From positions 1-8,686 of the forward strand of contig JAUIKZ010000047.1 in assembly GCA_030433125.1 (NCBI GenBank): a stretch of 8,686 nucleotides of DNA, written 5' to 3'. Positions 1 to 5,812 of this stretch are shown in pieces. The translations under genes were made by a program, and so were the position numbers. This stretch comes from Alphaproteobacteria bacterium (GTDB taxonomy: Bacteria > Pseudomonadota > Alphaproteobacteria > UBA6184). The notes beneath the pieces are model-generated. The model was not told the DNA's origin. It did not search any database and saw only the letters and a list, made by a program, of their open reading frames with translations. Numbering within the stretch: position 1 is the stretch's first letter; every line of letters begins with the position of its first letter.

Positions 1-17
1 ATCTAAGGAATAATAGA

Positions 18-284
18 ATGAAACTTTTACGCATTGGCCAACCGGGCCAGGAAAAACCTGCTCTTTTGGGGCCGAATGGCGAATATTATGATGTGTCTGC
101 CTATATTGATGATGTGGCGGGCGACGCGCTTTCTGATGAAAAGCTGAATGAGCTTTCGCAGTTGGATTATGTGGATTTGCCGCAATTGGACGCCAACGAA
201 CGCATTGGCGCGTGCGTTGGCAATGTAGGTAAATTTATCTGGAAGTTCGATGTTTTTTGGGTTGATCAAAACGATATCCGATAG
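18..284 (+). pseudogene. 5' remnant of a fumarylacetoacetate hydrolase (FAH) family gene
   Basis: The first ~74 codons match the N-terminal domain typical of FAH-family enzymes (ureidoglycolate lyase / 2-hydroxyhepta-2,4-diene-1,7-dioate isomerase type): an opening MKLLRIGQPGQEKPALL, then the motif I-G-A-C-V-G-N-V-G-K-F-I at residues 63-74. In intact members this is followed by an I-G-L-N-Y-x-D-H-A type segment and the metal-binding catalytic domain, about 280 residues in all. Here the frame instead reads W-K-F-D-V-F-W and stops after 88 residues, with no catalytic part left. The start is supported by AAGGAA at 5-10, seven bases upstream. Codons after about 241 are antisense to an hsdS fragment, so the gene was cut by a rearrangement rather than by a point mutation. 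No function is expected. The rest of the gene is not in this window. Family match is from memory of the family; the truncation is seen directly. Confidence 0.8.
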
Positions 285-389
285 TTTTGCTCTTCTCCAG
301 ACTGGATAGTTTTGTCCGTTTTTGTCTTTGAAGCGGAGTTCTTGGGAAAAGATTTTCTGCATGATTCCTTTTTTGTATTTTCTCAACAA
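222..389 (-). pseudogene. hsdS: Internal fragment of a type I restriction-modification specificity subunit (HsdS)
   Basis: Read on the minus strand from 389 down, this stretch encodes LLRKYKKGIMQKIFSQELRF, then K-D-K-N-G-Q-N-Y-P-V-W, L-S-D-I-V-L-I-N-P-K-N and E-L-P-D-K-F-T-Y-I. This is the conserved central region of HsdS: the end of the long helix (L-x-x-Y-K-K-G-x-M-Q-x-I-F), the E-x-R-F-K-D-x-N-G-x-x-Y-P-x-W linker and the start of the second target-recognition domain. HsdS proteins are about 400 residues, so only ~56 codons survive. There is no hsdS start, no complete recognition domain and no hsdM or hsdR in the window. The fragment lies in a long minus-strand frame (27-542), but its flanks in that frame are antisense to the FAH remnant (222 downwards) and an alternative frame of the exported-protein ORF (above ~390). 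It is a relic with no expected specificity function. Confidence 0.8.
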
Positions 390-579
390 TGGATGATGGC
401 ACAGGAGGAATAATCTCTTCATAGGAACGAATACTGTTAGCCGTACACGCTCGCCCGGCAACGGCAACCATCTTTGAGGCTCTGGTGATTTTAGAAGCTG
501 CTGGCGCAAACCCGATACCGGCTGCCAAAAGATGTGTGGCACTAGCGAGGTATAAACTAAACAATAGCGTTTTTCTCAT
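235..579 (-). CDS. Small exported-protein ORF, 3' part replaced by out-of-frame hsdS sequence
   Basis: The 114-residue ORF starts at an ATG preceded by AAGGA (586-590 on the minus strand, six bases upstream), a good ribosome binding site. The N-terminus MRKTLLFSLYLASATHLLA looks like a Sec signal peptide: two basic residues, a hydrophobic core and a small-residue end, with A-A-G following. Residues ~20-63 (A-P-A-A-S-K-I-T-R-A-S-K ... R-S-Y-E-E-I-I-P-P-V-P-S-S) match no family I recognise. From about residue 64 the DNA is the hsdS fragment read in the wrong frame, giving a Lys/Arg-rich tail (E-K-S-K-T-I-G-Y-R-F-D-Q-P-K-K-H-R). I infer an originally longer or different gene that lost its 3' end at ~390 and acquired a chance tail. 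It may still be translated, but the tail is unlikely to be functional; it could equally be called a pseudogene. Confidence 0.5.
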   Translation of the reverse strand: MRKTLLFSLYLASATHLLAAGIGFAPAASKITRASKMVAVAGRACTANSIRSYEEIIPPVPSSIVEKIQKRNHAENLFPRTPLQRQKRTKLSSLEKSKTIGYRFDQPKKHRTSR

Positions 580-640
580 TTTTATTCCTTTTTTTTCTTT
601 TAAATATCATTATGGAATTGTAATAGCTAGGGTTTTAAAA

Positions 641-690
641 TGGCGTAAATAAAATGACGTCCGGGCCCATTTTTTAAAAAAACAACGCCA
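641..690. repeat. Cluster of short palindromes inside a 6-bp inverted repeat
   Basis: TGGCGT at 641-646 is the exact inverse of ACGCCA at 685-690. Between them lie GACGTC (656-661), GGGCCC (663-668) and the run T6A6 (670-681), each self-complementary. The cluster sits upstream of the minus-strand ORF that starts at 579. The symmetry is seen directly. A regulatory role is not shown, and single 6-bp palindromes are common by chance. Confidence 0.3.
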
Positions 691-692
691 CA

Positions 693-731
693 AAAATTAC
701 ACCCGTTCTCATGCTTCCATTTTGTAATTTT
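693..731. repeat. 9-bp perfect inverted repeat, 21-nt spacer
   Basis: AAAATTACA (693-701) and TGTAATTTT (723-731) are exact inverted copies. On the minus strand the second arm is followed by the end of a short T run and then GTGG, so it could act as a weak AT-rich terminator for the minus-strand ORF ending at 796. It could instead be an operator upstream of the ORF starting at 579. The AT-rich stem and long loop make a strong rho-independent terminator unlikely. Confidence 0.35.
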
Positions 732-795
732 CGGCTAGGGGCTCTAAGGCAAACCCCGCAAATCTCTATAAATTTATGTGCTAGCCTGTTTTTGT

Positions 796-1107
796 TTAGT
801 CGGCCGAATTTGATTTGGGCCTTTTTGCATGCTCTATGGCTAAGGCACTTAAAATAGGCGACGTGCTGAGAGCAGGATATGTGGGCGATAAATCACTGCA
901 TGAGCGCGTTCTGCTTTTTATAGGTTGGGGTTTTGCAGCATGCTTAGGCTTAATAGGGCTTATTGGGGGAGTAAGTTTTAATGAAGGAATGAGAACCTTA
1001 TCTCCCGATTGCGCGGCTTTTATGGGGGATGGCGGGGTTATGCCTTCTGCCGCTGCCGCAAAATTGCCCAAAACACCCAGTGTGAGTAAGGTAGAATATG
1101 CTTTCAT
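796..1107 (-). CDS. Small putative exported, proline/lysine-rich protein of unknown function
   Basis: The 103-residue ORF starts at the ATG at 1107, chosen over the upstream in-frame start at 1143 because GAGGAG (1112-1117, minus strand) lies four bases before it. The N-terminus MKAYSTLLTLGVLGNFAAAAEG reads as a Sec signal peptide with a likely cut after A-A-A. The mature part is basic, proline-rich and probably disordered. It holds two near-repeats, I-T-P-P-S-P-I-K and L-T-P-P-I-S-P-I-K, a third weaker Q-P-I-K, and an R-T-R-S-C-S-D-L-S-P stretch. I recognise no family. Its strand, signal peptide and size resemble the neighbouring ORF starting at 579, though their sequences are not alike. A plus-strand ORF (815-1156) covers the same DNA but starts at TTG without a ribosome binding site. 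Export is inferred from the N-terminus only; the gene may be lineage-specific. Confidence 0.5.
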   Translation of the reverse strand: MKAYSTLLTLGVLGNFAAAAEGITPPSPIKAAQSGDKVLIPSLKLTPPISPIKPKHAAKPQPIKSRTRSCSDLSPTYPALSTSPILSALAIEHAKRPKSNSAD

Positions 1108-1248
1108 AATGCTCCTCAATTTTGGAATACACCTAGCATACAAGCTGAACTATTAACAAAAGTTTAATCCGTAAATGATTCTTGATAGGAAGCGGGTGTT
1201 GCTTGGTTCACAACCCCTGCCCTGTTCCCTCCCTGCTCATCCTTTTAC

Positions 1249-1278
1249 TTGACTCCTCTTAGGCAAATGGTTTAATAT
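1249..1278 (+). promoter_or_regulatory. Sigma70-like promoter before the DUF1761 gene
   Basis: TTGACT (1249-1254; one mismatch to TTGACA) is separated by 18 bases from TAATAT (1273-1278; four of six to TATAAT). Transcription would begin about 15 bases before the ATG at 1300, leaving a short leader. It is the best promoter match seen upstream of the DUF1761-rodZ-hisS-prfA-prmC run, where the next clear gap is at 5696, so it may serve the whole run. Confidence 0.55.
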
Positions 1279-1299
1279 TAATTAACAAATGAGCTTTTC

Positions 1300-1689
1300 A
1301 TGCTTGCACAAACATTTATAGCCTTTATATTAACGGCCCTCTTTGGTTTTATGTGGTACTCTGCCAACATTGGTTTTGGAAAACAATGGATGCACTACAC
1401 AGGCGTAAAACCCGAAAGCACTGAAAACACCGCCAAAGTTATGGCGCTTGGTATGATGCTTAATTTGCTTACGGTTTTGTCGATTGGGTTTTTGGTAAAG
1501 TGGCTCGATATTATATCTCTCCCCGCGGCCTTGACGTTTACTGGCGTTGCTGGTCTTGGGTTAGCTGTTGGGGTAACGGCCACAAATTTCTGTTGGGAAC
1601 AACGCCCTTTTAACTTATTTTTAATTTATGTAGGGCATACTTTTGGTGTGGTACTTATAAGTACATTGGTGTATACATATTTTAACTAA
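1300..1689 (+). CDS. DUF1761 family membrane protein
   Basis: The 129-residue protein has four predicted membrane helices at about residues 4-22, 47-67, 73-97 and 104-128. The family signature is visible: G-F-M-W-Y-S-x-x-x-x-G-F-G-K-Q-W-M (16-31) at the end of helix 1, and E-Q-R-P-F-N-L-F-L-I-Y-x-G (100-112) leading into the last helix. This is the layout of DUF1761 proteins, short inner-membrane proteins whose biochemical function is not known; the length is normal for the family. The ATG is preceded only by a weak GAG six bases upstream, and the leader is short. The next gene (RodZ-like) begins eight bases after its stop, so the two are probably co-transcribed. No function should be read from that proximity. 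Confidence 0.75.
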   Translation: MLAQTFIAFILTALFGFMWYSANIGFGKQWMHYTGVKPESTENTAKVMALGMMLNLLTVLSIGFLVKWLDIISLPAALTFTGVAGLGLAVGVTATNFCWEQRPFNLFLIYVGHTFGVVLISTLVYTYFN

Positions 1690-1697
1690 AAATAATA

Positions 1698-2501
1698 ATG
1701 AACAAGTTACAGCTAAAATTTATTGGTCATTTACTTTTCTCGGAAAGAGTCTTTAGTAGGCAATCGCTGCAGCAGATATCTGACCTTACATGCATACGGT
1801 CTGACATTTTAAAAAGCATCGAAAAAGGCGATCCCCCTCAAGAATTAGCCATGACATATGTGCGCTCGTTTATTAAAGCGTATTCCAAAGTACTAGGAGT
1901 AGACGTCACATCACTCATTAAAACCCGCGTTCATTACCACACCCTTGAAGATGAAGAGGGCACCAGTGTTCCCGCCAGCGGCATCCCCAAAATGAAGGTA
2001 ATGCTGATCTCCGGTAGCACTACTTTACTTTTATTGCTAGGGGCTTTTATATATTTCAAAATGCGCCCTGCAACAGAAGAAGCAGTAGTTAAGGCACCGC
2101 CCGTTGAAACGCCAACCGCGGCGCCAGAAAATGCTAAGCTTGCCGAGAGGCCTGAAACCGATTCAAACAAAGAGGAAGCATCCGCTGAAAAAACTTCCCC
2201 AGAAAAAGCCCAAGCGAAATCCGGCACACCCGCTAAAACATTTTCCCTTAAAGCGTTAGAAGACACATGGGTTATTTTAAAAGATGACAATGATAAAATA
2301 TTCCACAACAGCCTTCTTAAAAAAGGGGATGCGATTGACTTGGAAAAAGAGGCCTGCAAAGTCACCATCGAAAATGCTGGTGGTGTTGCACTCAGTTGCG
2401 ATGGGCAAGATTCAGCCCCTCTAGGGAAAGAGAAAGCCCCCCTAACAAACTTCAAGCTCACCCGCGAAAATATCCTTGAACTGATTAATAAAAACAAGTA
2501 A
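1698..2501 (+). CDS. rodZ: RodZ-like helix-turn-helix membrane protein
   Basis: RodZ links the MreB cytoskeleton to the cell-wall synthesis machinery and helps set rod shape. The 267-residue protein has the RodZ layout: an N-terminal helix-turn-helix domain (about 8-75) with S-L-Q-Q-I-S-D-L-T-C-I-R-S-D-I-L-K-S-I-E-K-G and Y-V-R-S-F-I-K-A-Y-S-K-V-L-G-V-D; one membrane segment (101-120) followed by K-M-R; a Pro/Ala/Glu/Lys-rich linker (122-183); and a C-terminal DUF4115-type beta domain (about 184-255) with T-W-V-I-L-K-D-D-N-D-K-I-F-H-N-S-L-L-K-K-G. The beginning of the HTH domain is divergent: the usual L-G-x-x-L-R-x-A-R-E is replaced by I-G-H-L-L-F-S-E-R-V-F. No clear ribosome binding site precedes the ATG, so translation may be coupled to the DUF1761 gene eight bases upstream. 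It precedes hisS as in many Alphaproteobacteria, but without ispG between. Other HTH_25 proteins remain possible. Confidence 0.75.
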   Translation: MNKLQLKFIGHLLFSERVFSRQSLQQISDLTCIRSDILKSIEKGDPPQELAMTYVRSFIKAYSKVLGVDVTSLIKTRVHYHTLEDEEGTSVPASGIPKMKVMLISGSTTLLLLLGAFIYFKMRPATEEAVVKAPPVETPTAAPENAKLAERPETDSNKEEASAEKTSPEKAQAKSGTPAKTFSLKALEDTWVILKDDNDKIFHNSLLKKGDAIDLEKEACKVTIENAGGVALSCDGQDSAPLGKEKAPLTNFKLTRENILELINKNK

Positions 2502-2528
2502 CCATTAATCTAGTTTTTAAAGGTATAC

Positions 2529-3788
2529 ATGAAAAAGAAATTAAACGCGCCACGCGGCACCTACGACCTGGTAGGACGCGATGCCACGCTTTTTTCCTAT
2601 ATTACAAACAAAGCCGCTGATGTGGCCACACAACATGGGTTTGCGGAAGCGCGCACGCCCATATTTGAGTTCTCGGAGGTGTTTAATCGCTCCCTCGGCG
2701 AAGAGACGGATGTTGTCACCAAAGAGATGTACACGTTTGCTGACCGCAATGGGGAAAGCCTCACCTTGCGCCCAGAAGGCACCGCGCCAATTGTACGTGC
2801 ATTGATTTCAAACAACCTCATGCAACAAATGCCTTGGCAGGTGTTTTATCATGGCCCCATGTTTCGCTATGAGCGCCCGCAAAAAGGCCGGCAACGTCAA
2901 TTTCACCAATTTGGTGTGGAGTATTTTGGGCCTACCACCCCTTTGGCAGATGCTGAAACGATTCTCTTGGCCTATGACACATTAAAAGCCTTTGGGCTCC
3001 AAAACAAAGTAACTCTTTGCCTAAGCACATTGGGTGACATAAACTCCCGCACGGCCTATATTGAGGTGTTGATTCAATATCTTCAAGATAACAAAACGAA
3101 GCTATCGGCTCTAAGCCAAACGCGCTTAGAAAAAAACCCGCTACGTGTGTTAGACTCCAAAGAGCCTGAAGACAAGCCCATCATTGAACAGGCCCCTAGG
3201 CTGAATGATTATTTAAACGAGGATTCACGCGCCCATTACGAGCAGGTGAAATCGCTGCTTAAAAAGCTTAATATCCCCTTTGATGAAACCACACAAATCG
3301 TGAGAGGGTTGGATTACTACAACCACACCGTGTTCGAATTTGTTTCAAACGAGCTTGGCGCCCAAGGCACCATTTTAGCCGGTGGGCGCTATAATGGGTT
3401 GGTAGAACAATTGGGTGGCCCAGATATTTCGGCGGTGGGGTGGGCCTTTGGTATTGAGCGGTTTATGCTTTTATTAGAAGCCATCGCCCTCCCCCAGCCA
3501 CACAAAATATGCTTGGTATCTGCGGATGGCCATGGTTTTGAGGAGCTGTTGCGTCTCAAACAAAAGCTGGCCGCTAGCAACGCCTTCAGCCTGCACATGT
3601 GTTATAAAGAAAACTTGGGTAAGGCCCTAAAGTATGCGGACAAAATCAGCGCGGACACGGCCCTCATTATGGGCGAAACCGAAGTAACAAAAAACAACGT
3701 AGTGGTGAAAGATTTGAAATCGGGTGACCAAGAAACCACACGTATTGATAACGTAATAAATGTAATTAGAGCCAAACATGACCTTTGA
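2529..3788 (+). CDS. hisS: Histidyl-tRNA synthetase
   Basis: The enzyme charges tRNA-His with histidine in the cytosol. The 419-residue class II synthetase is full length. Motif 1 lies around residues 39-47 (A-E-A-R-T-P-I-F-E). Motif 2 is at 106-131, with F-R-Y-E-R-P-Q-K-G-R-Q-R-Q-F-H-Q. The histidine-binding segments are R-G-L-D-Y-Y (259-264) and A-G-G-R-Y-N-G-L (284-291), and motif 3 is A-V-G-W-A-F-G-I-E-R-F (302-312). The anticodon-binding domain covers about 325-419. The start is supported by AAAGG (2519-2523), five bases upstream. Motif 2 is the canonical bacterial type, not the divergent type of most free-living alphas. The gene overlaps prfA by 11 nt at its 3' end, so the two are almost certainly co-transcribed and probably translationally coupled. 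Confidence 0.97.
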   Translation: MKKKLNAPRGTYDLVGRDATLFSYITNKAADVATQHGFAEARTPIFEFSEVFNRSLGEETDVVTKEMYTFADRNGESLTLRPEGTAPIVRALISNNLMQQMPWQVFYHGPMFRYERPQKGRQRQFHQFGVEYFGPTTPLADAETILLAYDTLKAFGLQNKVTLCLSTLGDINSRTAYIEVLIQYLQDNKTKLSALSQTRLEKNPLRVLDSKEPEDKPIIEQAPRLNDYLNEDSRAHYEQVKSLLKKLNIPFDETTQIVRGLDYYNHTVFEFVSNELGAQGTILAGGRYNGLVEQLGGPDISAVGWAFGIERFMLLLEAIALPQPHKICLVSADGHGFEELLRLKQKLAASNAFSLHMCYKENLGKALKYADKISADTALIMGETEVTKNNVVVKDLKSGDQETTRIDNVINVIRAKHDL

Positions 3789-4848
3789 TGAGAAGTTAAA
3801 TAAGATCCTTGCACGCCACAAAGAGCTGGCGAACCAACTAAGCCAAGGCGTGGTGGATGACGCCAAAGAATATGCCAAAATGACGAAAGAGTTCGCGAGC
3901 CTGGAAGATGTATGCGCCCTCATTAATGAGCGCTACACTCTTCAAGAAAACATGAAAGAGGCGCGCGAGATTTTGGATACATCCGATGATAAGGACATGA
4001 AAGAATTAGCCGAAGAAGAATATTACGGCGCCAAAGAAAAACTGCCTGAGCTTGAACGTCGCATTAAACTCTCCCTTCTTCCAAAAGACGAAGCGGATGA
4101 AAACGACGTCATTTTGGAAATCCGCGCGGGGACAGGCGGGGCGGAGGCCTGTTTGTTTGCGGCGGATTTATATCGCATGTATCAACGCTACGCCGAAGAA
4201 AAAAGCTGGAAGTTTGAAAACATGAACTTGCACGAGGCCGAGCTAGGTGGCATTAAGGAAGCCTGTGTGTCTATCGGCGGAAAACAAGCTTTTGGTAAAC
4301 TGAAGTTTGAGTCGGGCGTGCACCGTGTGCAACGCGTGCCCGAAACGGAAGCCAGCGGGCGTATTCACACCTCCGCGGCCACTGTCGCCGTGCTCCCTGA
4401 AGCCGAAGACATTGATATTGAGATTGAAGAGAAAGACCTCATTATTGATACCTACCGTGCGTCCGGCGCAGGTGGGCAGCACGTAAACACCACAGACAGC
4501 GCCGTTCGCATTACCCACGTGCCCACCGGTGTAGTGGTGGCGCAACAAGATGAGCGCTCGCAGCATAAAAACAGAGCCAAAGCCATGAAGATATTAAAGG
4601 CCCGTATTTATGAGGCGCAGCGGGCCAAGCAGCACGCCGAGCTGGCGGCCGAACGCAAAAGCCAAGTGGGCAGTGGCGATCGCTCCGAACGTATTCGCAC
4701 CTACAACTTCCCCCAAGGGCGTGTCACGGATCACCGCATTAATCTCACTCTTTATAAGCTCGATCGCATTCTGGACGGTATTGGCTTAGAAGAAGTGATT
4801 GATGCTCTTATTTATCATGACCAGGCGGCGAAGTTAGGTGAGCTATAG
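3778..4848 (+). CDS. prfA: Peptide chain release factor 1 (RF1)
   Basis: RF1 recognises UAA and UAG stop codons on the ribosome and triggers release of the finished peptide. The protein is 356 residues, normal for RF1. An N-terminal helical domain (about 1-100) is followed by R-A-G-T-G-G-A-E-A (116-124), the stop-codon tripeptide region R-V-P-E-T-E-A-S-G-R-I-H-T-S-A (P-E-T at 188-190, an RF1-type P-x-T rather than the S-P-F of RF2) and the catalytic loop G-A-G-G-Q-H-V-N (GGQ at 232-234). The D-E-R-S-Q-H-K-N-R segment (258-266) follows as expected. There is no in-frame stop near the start, so RF2-like programmed frameshifting is not indicated. The ATG lies inside the hisS 3' end, and the gene in turn overlaps prmC by 11 nt. 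The ribosome binding site is weak (AGAG), consistent with coupling to hisS. Confidence 0.97.
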   Translation: MTFDEKLNKILARHKELANQLSQGVVDDAKEYAKMTKEFASLEDVCALINERYTLQENMKEAREILDTSDDKDMKELAEEEYYGAKEKLPELERRIKLSLLPKDEADENDVILEIRAGTGGAEACLFAADLYRMYQRYAEEKSWKFENMNLHEAELGGIKEACVSIGGKQAFGKLKFESGVHRVQRVPETEASGRIHTSAATVAVLPEAEDIDIEIEEKDLIIDTYRASGAGGQHVNTTDSAVRITHVPTGVVVAQQDERSQHKNRAKAMKILKARIYEAQRAKQHAELAAERKSQVGSGDRSERIRTYNFPQGRVTDHRINLTLYKLDRILDGIGLEEVIDALIYHDQAAKLGEL

Positions 4849-5695
4849 TTACACAGCTGCCGCGCTTTTTCAACATGTGTGGCAGGCATTAAAAACAGCT
4901 CCCCATGTGGAGAATGCCCGCTTAGAAGCGCGTATGCTGCTAGAGCACACCTTGGGTGAAACAGCTATCGTGTTCTTTGATGACACTACTCGTGTGGGCA
5001 GCGCTAACTCCCAAGGGGTGTTAGATCACTTAGCCCGTAGGTTAGCCGGAAAGCCCCTAGCCTACATAGTAGGCCACCGCCACTTTTGGAAGCATCGTTT
5101 TAACGTCAACGAACATACACTCATCCCCAGGGCCGACAGTGAGATTCTGATAGAAAAAGCCCTCCACGCATTTCCACGTCCATATGACAAGCTTCGTGTG
5201 TTAGATCTAGGCACCGGCACGGGGTGCCTTTTGTTATCGTTTTTAAACGAAAGACCCAACGCGCGTGGGCTAGGTGTTGATATTTCACTTGGCGCCTTGA
5301 CCATAGCTGAGCAGAACGCTAAAAATTTAGAGTTGAATAATAAGACGCAATTTATTCAAAGCGATTGGTTTCAGCGCGTCAGGATCAATTACGATGTTAT
5401 TTTTTGCAACCCACCTTATATAGGGCTGTCCGAAAAAGAGCATATGGCGCCGGAAACATTAGCGCACGAACCTGAGCATGCTTTGTTCGCCGCAAACGAT
5501 GGCTTAGCTGTATATAGCTTGCTAGCAGAAAAACTGCATCATCACCTCAAGCCACAGGGGAAGGCCTTTATTGAGCTCAATGCCTTACAACATGAAGCCA
5601 TTAGAGATATTTTCGCTGCCGCAAACAAATATCGCCTAACTACCCATAAAGACCTCGGCGGCAACTGGCGCTTGTTAATTGTATCTCTTCAATAA
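4838..5695 (+). CDS. prmC: RF1/RF2 glutamine-N5 methyltransferase PrmC
   Basis: PrmC transfers a methyl group from S-adenosylmethionine to the glutamine of the release-factor GGQ loop, raising termination efficiency. Its substrate, RF1 (Q234), is encoded immediately upstream. The 285-residue protein has an N-terminal helical domain (1-~85) ending P-L-A-Y-I-V-G-H-R-H-F-W; P-R-A-D-S-E at 97-102, equivalent to the usual P-R-P-D-T-E; SAM-binding motif I V-L-D-L-G-T-G-T-G-C (121-130); G-V-D-I-S (146-150); and the substrate-binding N-P-P-Y (191-194). The GTG start at 4838 is chosen because an in-frame stop (TAG, 4835-4837) lies directly before it and the N-terminal domain would otherwise be cut; a GTG at 4877 is a weaker alternative. 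The ribosome binding site is poor, and the 11-nt overlap with prfA suggests coupled translation. Confidence 0.95.
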   Translation: MSYSYTAAALFQHVWQALKTAPHVENARLEARMLLEHTLGETAIVFFDDTTRVGSANSQGVLDHLARRLAGKPLAYIVGHRHFWKHRFNVNEHTLIPRADSEILIEKALHAFPRPYDKLRVLDLGTGTGCLLLSFLNERPNARGLGVDISLGALTIAEQNAKNLELNNKTQFIQSDWFQRVRINYDVIFCNPPYIGLSEKEHMAPETLAHEPEHALFAANDGLAVYSLLAEKLHHHLKPQGKAFIELNALQHEAIRDIFAAANKYRLTTHKDLGGNWRLLIVSLQ

Positions 5696-5698
5696 AAA

Positions 5699-5720
5699 GG
5701 GGCCTTCTCCTCAGGGCCTC
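5699..5720. terminator. GC-rich hairpin just after prmC, terminator-like on the minus strand
   Basis: GGGGCC (5699-5704) pairs with GGCCTC (5715-5720), one G-T wobble included, around a loop of about ten bases and four bases after the prmC stop. No T run follows on the plus strand. On the minus strand the stem is followed by TTTTTATT, the layout of a rho-independent terminator, though there the wobble becomes an A-C mismatch. It may mark the end of the prmC operon or stop antisense transcription. The pairing is seen; the function is inferred. Confidence 0.35.
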
Positions 5721-5812
5721 ACCTCCCCCGGATAAGCGGTGGTGGCAAATAAGGGAGCTTAAGGAAACAATTCGTTTGAAACCAGGAATAAAGTATGCTA
5801 TCCATCTGATGT

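Noticed and set aside
27..542. 171-residue minus-strand ORF as one complete gene
   Set aside because: Only its middle (222-389) is HsdS. The left part is antisense to the FAH remnant and the right part is an alternative frame of the exported-protein ORF. It has no good start, so only the hsdS fragment is annotated.
732..760. GGGG/CCCC pairing as a terminator for the minus-strand ORF ending at 796
   Set aside because: Only four base pairs around a long loop, with no T run after it on the minus strand.
815..1156. Plus-strand ORF of 113 residues with a hydrophobic segment, opposite the minus-strand exported ORF
   Set aside because: It starts at TTG with no ribosome binding site, and the internal ATG at 836 has none either. 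The minus-strand frame has GAGGAG, a signal peptide and internal repeats, so the plus frame is more likely its shadow.
1185..1225. Possible hairpin GGGTGTTG ... CACAACCCC upstream of the DUF1761 gene
   Set aside because: The arms pair only with bulges and no T run follows, so there is no good case for a terminator or riboswitch.
1934..2497. 187-residue minus-strand ORF opposite the RodZ-like gene
   Set aside because: It is low-complexity Ser/Ala/Val sequence antisense to a gene with a clear domain layout, and no start signal is seen.
4243..4566. 107-residue minus-strand ORF within prfA
   Set aside because: It is antisense to conserved RF1 motifs, including GGQ; a shadow frame.
5776..5804. 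Second promoter candidate for acpP (TTGAAA, 17 bases, TATCCA)
   Set aside because: The -10 matches only three of six bases; the candidate at 5813-5841 has a better -10 and sits closer to the gene.
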